Source of the DNA: Lachnospiraceae bacterium
Lineage (GTDB): Bacteria > Bacillota > Clostridia > Lachnospirales > Lachnospiraceae
Length of the DNA stretch: 64,000 nt
Assembly (NCBI GenBank): GCA_017427775.1
Contig: JAFRSD010000013.1
Location: 124,001-188,000, forward strand
Reading direction: 5' to 3'
The notes under the pieces are model-generated. The model was given only the letters and a program-made list of their open reading frames with translations, did not search any database and had not been told where the DNA came from. Of the stretch, positions 32,543-40,623 are shown in pieces (position 1 is the stretch's first letter; every line of letters begins with the position of its first letter). A program made the translations under genes and the position numbers.

Positions 32543-33388
32543 ATGCAGAGCGTAACATTTTTGGAAAAGCCCTCTGAAGAATTTGCCCAGAGAGAAGCTA
32601 TTAAGAACTTCCGTACCAACGTACAGTTCTGCGGCGCTGATGTCCGCGTTATCATGTTGACAAGTACCTTCCCGAGCGAAGGTAAATCCAGTACTTCCCT
32701 GAACATTGCACGTTCCTTCGCGGAACTCGGCAAGCGTACGATTTATGTTGACTGCGATCTTCGTAAATCGGTTGTTATTTCGAAATTCTCTGCGGACAGC
32801 AAGGTTTTCGGTCTGACACATTTCCTGACCGGCATGCAGAGCCTGGAAAGCTGTATTTGCGAGACCGATGTTAAAAATCTTCATGTACTGTTCTCGGGTG
32901 CTTATCCGCCGAACCCTGTTGAGCTTTTCAACACGAAGCGTTTCAGTGCGATGCTGAATGCCCTGAGAGAGCATTACGATTATGTGATCATTGATACGCC
33001 GCCGATGGCAAATGTTACCGACGCGGCTGTTCTTTCCCAGTATTGTGACGGCGCGATCTTCGTTATCAGCCAGGGTAATGTTAAGTATCATCTTGCGCAG
33101 AAGATGCTTGAGCAGCTCGGCCGAAGCGGATGTAAGATCCTCGGTGTAGTGCTCAACAAGGTGGATTTCAAGCAGAACTACCTGCAGAAGAGTTACTACG
33201 GCCGGTATTACGGCAAGAAGTACTCCCGTTACGGTTACGGCTACGGCTACGGCGAGGAGAACCAGCATAAGAAAGGTGAAGGCCACCATCAGAAAGGTTC
33301 CTCTTCCCGTAAGAAATCCGACAGCGTAAGCGAGAATACGGAGGAGAGCAAGGCCGTCGAAGAAAAGATTGAGGAGACAGAGGTATGA
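32543..33388 (+). CDS. Bacterial tyrosine kinase (CpsD/CapB/YwqD-like BY-kinase)
   Basis: Soluble ATPase-fold tyrosine kinase, activated by the Wzz-like adaptor. Walker A SEGKSSTSLNIARSFAELG (about 48-66), Walker A' TIYVDCDLRKS, Walker B YDYVIIDTPPMANVTDA. The C-terminus has a cluster of about twelve tyrosines (SYYGRYYGKKYSRYGYGYGY, about 215-235), the autophosphorylation site, followed by an acidic-basic tail of about 45 residues, longer than usual. It overlaps the aminotransferase gene by ATGA. No glycosyltransferases are nearby. Confidence 0.94.
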   Translation: MQSVTFLEKPSEEFAQREAIKNFRTNVQFCGADVRVIMLTSTFPSEGKSSTSLNIARSFAELGKRTIYVDCDLRKSVVISKFSADSKVFGLTHFLTGMQSLESCICETDVKNLHVLFSGAYPPNPVELFNTKRFSAMLNALREHYDYVIIDTPPMANVTDAAVLSQYCDGAIFVISQGNVKYHLAQKMLEQLGRSGCKILGVVLNKVDFKQNYLQKSYYGRYYGKKYSRYGYGYGYGEENQHKKGEGHHQKGSSSRKKSDSVSENTEESKAVEEKIEETEV

Positions 33389-34575
33389 TCAGCGAAGTCG
33401 TTTTGAACCTGAACCGTAACGGTTCCGCGATCCGCGCCATGTTTGAAGAGGGCGCCCGGATGGCGAAGGAAGTCGGAAAGGAAAATGTATACGATTACAG
33501 CCTCGGAAACCCGAGCGTTGAGCCCCCGCAGGAAGTAAAGGAGGCTATGATCGACGTATTGAATGAGGAGAATCCGAACGCCGTACACGGTTACATGAAC
33601 AATGCCGGATACGAAGATGTGCGCGAGGCGATCGCAGAGCATCTGAACGGTCTTTACGGCACTGCTTTTCATGCAAAGAACATTCTTATGACGGTCGGCG
33701 CAGCAGGCGGGTTGAACGTTATCTTCAAGGTTCTGCTGAACCCCGGCGACGAGGTGCTCACATTTGCCCCATTCTTCGGTGAATACCGCAACTACGTGAA
33801 CAATTTCGCAGGTAAACTCGTTACTGTCGCTACCGATCCGGATACGTTTATGCCGGTTGCCGAGAACCTCGCAGCGGCGATTACGCCTAAGACGAAGGCC
33901 TTGATCATCAACAACCCGAACAATCCTACCGGCGTTGTATATTCCGAGGAGATCATCCGCATGGTTGCAGCCGTTCTCGAGGCGAAACAGAAGGAGTACG
34001 GTACCTCGATCTATCTGATCGCCGATGAGCCTTACCGTGAGCTTGTATATGACGGTGTTACCGTTCCGTATCTGACCAAATACTACCGCAACACGATCGT
34101 CGGTTACTCCTACAGTAAGTCGCTTTCCCTTCCGGGCGAGCGTATCGGATACCTGGTTATGCCCGACGAACTGGACGACGCCGATGAGATCATTCCGGGT
34201 GCTTCCGCAAGCAACCGCGTACTCGGTTTCGTTAACGCGCCGTCTTTGATCCAGAGAACGATCAAGCGTGTCCTCGACGCCAAGGTTGACGTTGAGATTT
34301 ACAACCGTAACCGTGAGCTTCTTTACTCGAAGCTTACCGAATACGGCTATACCTGCATTAAGCCGCAGGGCGCTTTCTATCTGTTCGTGAAGGCACCGGG
34401 CGGAGATGATAAGGCATTTGTTGCCGCAGCGAAGAAGTACCATCTGCTTTTGGTTGCAGGCAGCGGTTTCGGCGGTCCCGGATATCTGCGTATCGCATAT
34501 TGCGTGGATTATGACATGATCGTCCGTTCCCTTCCGGCATTTGAAAGCCTTGCAAAGGATTACGGCTTAAAGTGA
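33385..34575 (+). CDS. Class I/II PLP-dependent aminotransferase (aspartate aminotransferase-like)
   Basis: A 396-residue fold-type I enzyme. NNPNNPTGVVYSEE is the Asn-Pro-x-Gly segment, IADEPYRELVYDG contributes the Asp and Tyr that hold the cofactor ring, SYSKSLSLPGERIGYL has the Schiff-base Lys, and GGPGYLRIAYC the substrate-carboxylate Arg. Annotated relatives are broad aspartate-type aminotransferases; the true substrate is not evident. Starts within the kinase stop (ATGA) and precedes hisC by 31 bases. Confidence 0.9.
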   Translation: MISEVVLNLNRNGSAIRAMFEEGARMAKEVGKENVYDYSLGNPSVEPPQEVKEAMIDVLNEENPNAVHGYMNNAGYEDVREAIAEHLNGLYGTAFHAKNILMTVGAAGGLNVIFKVLLNPGDEVLTFAPFFGEYRNYVNNFAGKLVTVATDPDTFMPVAENLAAAITPKTKALIINNPNNPTGVVYSEEIIRMVAAVLEAKQKEYGTSIYLIADEPYRELVYDGVTVPYLTKYYRNTIVGYSYSKSLSLPGERIGYLVMPDELDDADEIIPGASASNRVLGFVNAPSLIQRTIKRVLDAKVDVEIYNRNRELLYSKLTEYGYTCIKPQGAFYLFVKAPGGDDKAFVAAAKKYHLLLVAGSGFGGPGYLRIAYCVDYDMIVRSLPAFESLAKDYGLK

Positions 34576-34606
34576 TCCGAATTCTTCGGAAAGGTCACAA
34601 GAAACA

Positions 34607-35671
34607 ATGAGTAATACATTTATGGACAATATCCGCAGGGTTGTGCCCTATGTTCCGGGTGAGCAGCCTGCGGGGAAGGTCATCAAGTTAAATACGAACG
34701 AGAATCCGTATCCGCCGGCACCTGCCGTGCAGGAGATCCTCAACACCGACGACGCGGAACTTCTCAGAAAATACCCGGATCCGTCCATCGGTCCGCTGGT
34801 AAAAGCTTTGGCAAAGGAATATGATCTGAAGCCTGAGCAGATCTTCGTCGGAGTCGGTTCGGACGACGTTATCGGAATGAGCTTTCTGACCTGCTTTGCG
34901 GGTGAGAAGCCGATCGCATTTCCCGATATCACCTATTCGTTCTATGACGTGTGGGCGGAGCTCTTCCGGATTCCGTATAAGATGATTCCTTTAAAGGACG
35001 ATTATACGATTGACATTGACGATTATGACGGTCAGTGGGGCGGTATCATTATCGCGAATCCCAATGCGCCGACATCGATCGAACTCGGTATCGACCGCGT
35101 GGAGGAGCTCGTAAAGAGACATCCCGAGTGCGTCGTGATCGTTGACGAAGCATATGTGGATTTCGGCGGAACGAGCGCGATGCCGCTTGTGGCGAAATAC
35201 CCGAATCTGCTGATCACGCAGACATTCTCGAAATCCCGCTCGTTAGCCGGACTTCGGATCGGTTTCGCTGTCGGAAACCCCGAACTGATCAAAGCAATCA
35301 ATGATGTTAAATATTCCTACAATTCCTATACTCTGAACCGTCCGAGCATCGTTGCCGGCGTGGCTTCCTTAAGCGACAGGCCTTACTTTGAGAAGATCTG
35401 CGGCAAAGTAATCGCTACAAGAGAAGCAGCCAAGAAAGAGATGGCGGCGTTAGGATTTTCCTTCCCGGATTCAAAGACGAACTTTCTGTTCGTAACACAT
35501 GAAAAGGTTCCGGCCGAGTTCATTCAGAAGGAACTGAAGAAGCGGAACATCTACGTCCGTTACTGGAAGAAGCCGCGGATTGACAACCGCCTTCGCATCA
35601 CGATCGGTACCGATGAGGAAATGGCAGCGCTGTATGCCGCATTAAAAGAGATTATCAGCCAATGCAAGTAA
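34607..35671 (+). CDS. hisC: Histidinol-phosphate aminotransferase
   Basis: A 354-residue PLP enzyme that converts imidazole acetol phosphate to histidinol phosphate. IKLNTNENPYPPAP is the HisC N-terminal signature, VDEAYVDFGG and TQTFSKSRSLAGLRIGFAVG the cofactor motifs, and YVRYWKKPRIDNRLRITIGT the C-terminal substrate segment. No other his gene is in the window, so it may also serve aromatic amino acids. Overlaps queH by ten bases. Confidence 0.93.
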   Translation: MSNTFMDNIRRVVPYVPGEQPAGKVIKLNTNENPYPPAPAVQEILNTDDAELLRKYPDPSIGPLVKALAKEYDLKPEQIFVGVGSDDVIGMSFLTCFAGEKPIAFPDITYSFYDVWAELFRIPYKMIPLKDDYTIDIDDYDGQWGGIIIANPNAPTSIELGIDRVEELVKRHPECVVIVDEAYVDFGGTSAMPLVAKYPNLLITQTFSKSRSLAGLRIGFAVGNPELIKAINDVKYSYNSYTLNRPSIVAGVASLSDRPYFEKICGKVIATREAAKKEMAALGFSFPDSKTNFLFVTHEKVPAEFIQKELKKRNIYVRYWKKPRIDNRLRITIGTDEEMAALYAALKEIISQCK

Positions 35672-36327
35672 GAAATTATCAAAAAGAACTGGATCAGACG
35701 ATTGAACGCATACAAAAAGAGGGCTCTGTGCCCTCTTTGCTGTTACATGCCTGTTGTGCGCCGTGCAGCAGCTACGTGCTTTCATATCTTTCGGAGTATT
35801 TCCGGATTACGGTCTGCTTCTATAACCCGAATATCACGAGCCCGGAAGAGTTCGAGAAGCGCGCCCGCGAGATTGAGCGGCTTATTTCCGAGATGCCCGT
35901 GAAGCATCCGGTGACGCTTCGGATCGGGACGTATGATCCGAAGGAATTCTTCGAGGCGGTCAAAGGGCTTGAGGACGAGCCGGAAGGCGGGAAGCGCTGT
36001 GAAGTGTGCTTCCGGATGCGCCTTAATTATGCCGGAAAGCAGGCGGCCGAAGAGGGGTTTGACTACTTTACGACGACGTTATCCATCAGTCCGTTAAAAA
36101 ATGCTCCCCTTCTCAATACGATCGGGGAGCAGATTGCTTCGGAAATCGGTGTTCCGTACCTGACTTCGGATTTTAAGAAGAAGGGCGGGTACCTCCGGTC
36201 CATCGAACTGTCCCGCGAATATGACCTGTACCGACAGGATTATTGCGGTTGCGCGTTCAGCTTACGGGACAGGAATGAGCGTCTTCAGGACCGCAGCGGC
36301 AATCTCGCCGGCGACACGACTTCCTGA
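35662..36327 (+). CDS. queH: Epoxyqueuosine reductase, QueH family
   Basis: Last step of queuosine tRNA modification by a Fe-S/metal enzyme. Cysteine motifs LLHACCAPCSSYVL (near residue 30), GGKRCEVCFRMRL and RQDYCGCAFSL are those of QueH (DUF208). Conserved FDYFTTTLSISPLKN is present. 221 residues. After YCGCAFS the protein carries about 24 extra residues that lie opposite the end of the minus-strand PBP gene; the two reading frames overlap by 66 bases. Confidence 0.94.
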   Translation: MQVRNYQKELDQTIERIQKEGSVPSLLLHACCAPCSSYVLSYLSEYFRITVCFYNPNITSPEEFEKRAREIERLISEMPVKHPVTLRIGTYDPKEFFEAVKGLEDEPEGGKRCEVCFRMRLNYAGKQAAEEGFDYFTTTLSISPLKNAPLLNTIGEQIASEIGVPYLTSDFKKKGGYLRSIELSREYDLYRQDYCGCAFSLRDRNERLQDRSGNLAGDTTS

Positions 36328-37629
36328 ACCGCCGTGCTCAACGATTACGACAAATGCATAAGGATACTCTTCGGAGTCAACGAAACCGGCGAACCAGCTA
36401 TTGGATTTGCCGGTTTTTTGTTCTACGGTACCGGATTTTGCACCGATCGGAACGTTCGGGAAGCGTGATTTGTCATACGAAACCGTCAGGTTATTCTTCA
36501 TGTAAACGGACAGTTTCGAGGCGGTGGAAGGAGTCACAAGTTCCTCTGTAAACGTGGCCTTCGGAATCTCAACGGCGCGTCCTTTCGCGTCCGTAACGCT
36601 GTGCAGACAGGTCGGAACGGCTGCTTTTCCGCCGTTTGCGATCGCGCCGTAATAGAGCATCACGGCACACGGGTTTACGAGGTCGTGATATAAGCCGACG
36701 CCGCCCCAACCGAGCTGGTTTGCGGACACGGAAGCAAGCTCGAAGGAACCTTTGGCGGTGGAAAAGCCGTGAATCTTATAGGATGCGGTGAGCCCTGCCT
36801 TATGCACATATTCGGTCATGACGTCGCCGCCGATCTCAACGGCAAGCTTTGCAAACGTACAGTTGCAGGAAACGGCATATGCGTCGGAAAGCGAAAGCGT
36901 TCCGTGCTTCTGCGGACACGTGACGGTGTTGTCGCCGACTTTTACGGAACCTTCACAGACAAATGTGCGGCTCGTTACGTCCGGAATCTGTTCCAGCGCG
37001 GCCTGCAGCGTGAGCGTCTTAAATACTGACCCGGGCGTGTAAACGGAGTAGAAGAAGCGGTTTACATAGACGCCGTCATAAGCCTCATTGGTCTCGAGAT
37101 CCTCGGGAACATTGTCCGGATCATATGTCGGAGAGGACACCAGGCACAGAATCTCGCCCGTACGGTAATTGTACACGCCTACGCACCCGGAAGCTCCGTT
37201 CAGGGCATTGTACGCGGTTACACAGGCATCCGCGGAGATACTTAGGGAGACGGTATTGCCCTCGTCGGTGATGCCCGAGGAACCTTTTCCGCTGTTATAG
37301 GAAACAAGGTACTCGCGCAGGTTGTTAAGCGCGCCGGTACCGATCTTATTGTTACGGTCGCCGACAATGTGAAGCGTCGCTTTTCGCACGGCCGGAAGGG
37401 CCGAATAGTAACGGGTTCCGTCCTCTACTCTTGATAGAACGGTTCCGTAACGGTCGGTTAACGTTCCCGTCAGCAGCTCGCCGGAAGAGGAGTACAGGTT
37501 CTTGTTGAAGGGCTGCGTGTACCATTTGTCCGCCTGATTCACGTAACGAACGAGAAACAATATGATGCCGCAGACAAATGCAAGCAGGATCAGTTTACAG
37601 AAGCGGACGCGCTGTTCAATCTTTCTCAT
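36262..37629 (-). CDS. Penicillin-binding protein, monofunctional transpeptidase (PbpA-like class B)
   Basis: A membrane-anchored D,D-transpeptidase for wall synthesis, 455 residues with one N-terminal helix (FCKLILLAFVCGIILFLV). Active-site motifs: TPGSVFKTLTL (Ser-x-x-Lys), AVSCNCTFAKLA (Ser-x-Asn) and GAKSGTVEQKTGKS (Lys-Ser-Gly). Shorter than PBP2/FtsI, matching the PbpA type that partners a RodA-like SEDS enzyme. The start is 37629 (MRKIEQ), placed six bases after GGGAGGTG; an in-frame GTG at 37638 overlaps that site. The gene overlaps its FHA-FtsW partner by 14 bases, giving a cognate pair. Confidence 0.92.
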   Translation of the reverse strand: MRKIEQRVRFCKLILLAFVCGIILFLVRYVNQADKWYTQPFNKNLYSSSGELLTGTLTDRYGTVLSRVEDGTRYYSALPAVRKATLHIVGDRNNKIGTGALNNLREYLVSYNSGKGSSGITDEGNTVSLSISADACVTAYNALNGASGCVGVYNYRTGEILCLVSSPTYDPDNVPEDLETNEAYDGVYVNRFFYSVYTPGSVFKTLTLQAALEQIPDVTSRTFVCEGSVKVGDNTVTCPQKHGTLSLSDAYAVSCNCTFAKLAVEIGGDVMTEYVHKAGLTASYKIHGFSTAKGSFELASVSANQLGWGGVGLYHDLVNPCAVMLYYGAIANGGKAAVPTCLHSVTDAKGRAVEIPKATFTEELVTPSTASKLSVYMKNNLTVSYDKSRFPNVPIGAKSGTVEQKTGKSNSWFAGFVDSEEYPYAFVVIVEHGGSGSRVAGEIAAAVLKTLIPVP

Positions 37630-39403
37630 GGCGTTCACCTCCCGTAATAGATGCCGGATCCGCAGACGGAACGGTCTTCTTAGCCTTGCGGACGCGGTAA
37701 TAGACGGCGTTCGCGAAGCTTGCGTTCGGCCGCGTATCGGTCGCCTTCAGAAAGGCAAGAAGCCCCCATGCAAACATCATGGAGGAACCGCCGTTTGAGA
37801 CGAACGGAAACGTTACGCCGGTCAGCGGAAGCATATCCACCGAGCCGAATATGTTGAGAGCCGTTTGAAAGATGATCATCGACGTTGCGGAGCACGCCGC
37901 GATCGAATAGTAGCTCGAACGGCTCATTTCACACGAACGGATGGCAAATGCGGCAAGCGCGATGATGCAGCCGACGATCAGGATGCCGACGATCAACCCC
38001 CATTCCTCGCAAACAAGGCCGAATACAAGGTCGGTATCGGAAGCGGCCACCTTCTTTAAAAATCCCGCGCCGGGGCCGACGCCCGTCAGCCCGCCGGAAG
38101 CGATCGCGGTCATGGTACGAACCTGCTGATAGCCGCCTGAGGACGGATATTCCCAGGCGTGGCGCCAGGTTGAGAAACGGTTCCAGATATAAGGTTTGGC
38201 AAGCAAAACCATGACGCCCCCGGAAACCGCGCCGCCCGAAAGCAGCAGGATCGTCGCAAAATCACCGGAACGGAGATACGAGATAACGAGGAACGTGATG
38301 AAGAATATCGCGGCGCCCCCGAAGTCACTCATCAATCCGAGAAGCATCATCATGGCAAAGGACATAACCATGAAGAGGCTGAGGTTACGCTTACGGAATA
38401 AACGGTCCAGCGTTGCCGCGCCGGCAAATATGTAACAGAGCTTCGCGATTTCCGAAGGCTGGAAACTCGAATTTCCGATTTTGATCCAGTTGGTCGCGCC
38501 GTATTTGGCGGCACCGATCAGAAGCGTCAGCCCGAGAAGGCCGATCCCGGCGGCTGCAGCGAACCAGCGAAGCTTCTTCACGAGACTCAGGTCCTTTAAA
38601 AGAATGCCGAGCCCAAGGAAAAGGACGATTCCGCAGACAACAGCCATCAGCTGCTTATAGAGAAGCGTATAGTTGCAGGATGTTGTTACGGACAGCGAGA
38701 TCGTGGTTAAGAAGAACGCGATCAGTTCCAGTTCGTAGCCGACCAGCTTAAAGAAATGCATTACAATGAAATACACCCACATGACGATCGTAAACATAAG
38801 AAATGTCGGGATAATATAACGGGCGGCGGGTTCCTGCTTTGAGATGACAAGCTGGAAGCAGAGAAGCACCTGCATGATCGTAAGGATCACAACGGGACCC
38901 CACGGAGAGACAGGGCGGGCAAGCTTTCTTGCCGCATCGGTCTCGCGGCGTTCTTCCTCGCTGATCGCCTGAAACGTCAATTCAGTCTTACCGACGAAGA
39001 TGATGTCGCCGTAGTGCAGCTCCGCTTCACTGTCAATCTCGTGTCCGTTCAGCATTGTGCCGCATTTGGAGTCCAGGTCGTAGATGTGCCAGCGGTCCTC
39101 CTCATCGCGGGAAATCACCGCGTGCAGACGGTTGACCGATGAATCGCGGATTGTCAGGTCGGCCGAACGGGAACGTCCGAGAATATTCTCCCAGTGCGTC
39201 AGCGGCAGATCGTGCGCGTTGCGGCGGCAAAGCCTTGCAAAGATCTCGGGACGTCTCGGAAGCCGGAATAGCGAAAGAACGGCCGATGTAAGAAATAATA
39301 CGGAGATTACCATGAACACAATGCGAACAATCCCCGTATACATGCCTGTAAAACCGGGATTGGCATCCAAAGTCTGTTTGATCAGGTCGCATAATTCGTT
39401 CAT
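37616..39403 (-). CDS. FtsW/RodA/SpoVE-family glycosyltransferase with N-terminal FHA domain
   Basis: A 595-residue fusion. One helix near the N-terminus (IVRIVFMVISVLFLTSAVLSL), a forkhead-associated domain (about 72-140: LGRSRSADLTIRDSSVNRLHAVIS, then SKCGTMLNGHEI), then the SEDS polymerase with about ten helices (PSEIAKLCYIFAGA and LPLTGVTFPFVSNGGSSM are hallmarks). SEDS proteins polymerise lipid II; FHA domains bind phosphothreonine. So polymerase activity may be governed by a Ser/Thr kinase, although none is in this window. This fusion occurs in other Clostridia. Confidence 0.93.
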   Translation of the reverse strand: MNELCDLIKQTLDANPGFTGMYTGIVRIVFMVISVLFLTSAVLSLFRLPRRPEIFARLCRRNAHDLPLTHWENILGRSRSADLTIRDSSVNRLHAVISRDEEDRWHIYDLDSKCGTMLNGHEIDSEAELHYGDIIFVGKTELTFQAISEEERRETDAARKLARPVSPWGPVVILTIMQVLLCFQLVISKQEPAARYIIPTFLMFTIVMWVYFIVMHFFKLVGYELELIAFFLTTISLSVTTSCNYTLLYKQLMAVVCGIVLFLGLGILLKDLSLVKKLRWFAAAAGIGLLGLTLLIGAAKYGATNWIKIGNSSFQPSEIAKLCYIFAGAATLDRLFRKRNLSLFMVMSFAMMMLLGLMSDFGGAAIFFITFLVISYLRSGDFATILLLSGGAVSGGVMVLLAKPYIWNRFSTWRHAWEYPSSGGYQQVRTMTAIASGGLTGVGPGAGFLKKVAASDTDLVFGLVCEEWGLIVGILIVGCIIALAAFAIRSCEMSRSSYYSIAACSATSMIIFQTALNIFGSVDMLPLTGVTFPFVSNGGSSMMFAWGLLAFLKATDTRPNASFANAVYYRVRKAKKTVPSADPASITGGERHEKD

Positions 39404-39445
39404 GTCTCGCCCCGCAGATGACTTTAAGAAAGGTTACAACATAAA

Positions 39446-39474
39446 ATTATATCACATTTTCCGCCTAATCGTAC
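39446..39474 (-). promoter_or_regulatory. Promoter of FtsW-PBP operon
   Basis: On the minus strand a perfect TATAAT (39446-39451) preceded by TGA (extended -10) and by GGAAAATG (39455-39462). The -35 position (39469-39474) is poor. It lies 43 bases before the start codon. The rest of the divergent region to 39612 shows no convincing + strand promoter. Confidence 0.6.
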
Positions 39475-39612
39475 CAGGAAAAAAAGGAAATTCCGTTTTC
39501 CCGTTGAATAAAGAAAATAGCGGGATCGGTAAGAGGACGGTTCCGTGCATGGGGCGGAGCCGGTAAATAGCATGGTTCCGCGGAGTTTCACGGAAAGGGG
39601 AACGGGGAACTT

Positions 39613-40623
39613 ATGGAAAATATTCGGATCATGTTGGAACGAAGAGAGCACGAAATGTTGAGCGAATACGCCACATTTTCCGACTGCTCGAAGGGTCGTG
39701 AACGGGATGAGCCGCAGTGCGATATCCGGCCGGTTTTTCAAAGAGACCGCGACCGGATCATTCATTCTAAGGCATTCCGCAGACTGAAGGATAAGACGCA
39801 GGTGTTCTTAACGCCGAACGGCGACCATTACCGGACGCGTATGACGCATACACTGGAGGTTTCCCAGATCGCGCGTTCCATCGCGAAGGCGCTTCGGCTG
39901 AATGAGGATTTGACGGAAGCGATCGCGCTTGGCCACGACCTCGGGCATACGCCGTTCGGACATGCCGGTGAGCGGGCTCTGGCGCGCGTATGCGAGGGCG
40001 GTTTCCGCCATAACGAACAGAGCGTTCGTGTCGTATGTCTTCTCGAAAAGAACGGGATGGGACTGAACCTCACAAAGGAAGTAATCGACGGCATCCGCAA
40101 TCATCAGATGAGCGGCCATCCGTCTACTCTGGAGGGCAACGTGGTCCGGTTCTCCGATAAGATTGCCTATTACAATCATGATATCGACGATGCCGTGCGC
40201 GGGCAGATCATCCGCGAAGAGGATATTCCGTCCGACCTGACCGACTATCTCGGCCATACCTTGAAGGAACGGCTGAACACGATGGTTCATGACATTGTTA
40301 TCGAGAGCTATGATAAAGGCGAGATCCGCATGTCCGCGGAGATGGAACGGGCAATGCAGGACCTTCGTACCTATATGTTTGAGCAGGTGTACACCAATCC
40401 GGCCGCCAAAGGAGAGGAATACAAGGCGGAGGGCATGGTGGAATACCTTTTCGACTTCTACAAGAGGAAGCCCGATCAGCTGACGGACGAATATCAGAAA
40501 CTGCTGGCAAAGGGCGAGCCGCTTTCCGCGGTTGTGGCGGATTATGTTGCGGGTATGACGGACAAATTTGCCGTCTCCAAATACATGGATCTCGTGATCC
40601 CGAAAGCATGGGGTGTGTATTAA
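39613..40623 (+). CDS. dGTPase-like HD-domain triphosphohydrolase
   Basis: Deoxynucleoside triphosphohydrolase family, releasing tripolyphosphate from dGTP-type substrates. HD metal motifs: YRTRMTHTLEVSQIARSIAKAL (His), LGHDLGHTPFGHAGERAL (His-Asp), GIRNHQMSG, and the distal Asp in FSDKIAYYNHDIDDA. HSKAFRRLKDKTQVF near the N-terminus is typical. 336 residues, as in the Clostridia form found directly ahead of dnaG. GGGGAAC precedes the ATG. Stop and dnaG start are adjacent. Confidence 0.93.
   Translation: MENIRIMLERREHEMLSEYATFSDCSKGRERDEPQCDIRPVFQRDRDRIIHSKAFRRLKDKTQVFLTPNGDHYRTRMTHTLEVSQIARSIAKALRLNEDLTEAIALGHDLGHTPFGHAGERALARVCEGGFRHNEQSVRVVCLLEKNGMGLNLTKEVIDGIRNHQMSGHPSTLEGNVVRFSDKIAYYNHDIDDAVRGQIIREEDIPSDLTDYLGHTLKERLNTMVHDIVIESYDKGEIRMSAEMERAMQDLRTYMFEQVYTNPAAKGEEYKAEGMVEYLFDFYKRKPDQLTDEYQKLLAKGEPLSAVVADYVAGMTDKFAVSKYMDLVIPKAWGVY

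Noticed and set aside
31738-33388. Start of a capsule biosynthesis locus
   Set aside because: No glycosyltransferase, flippase or polymerase follows; the next genes are aminotransferases, queH and wall-synthesis genes.
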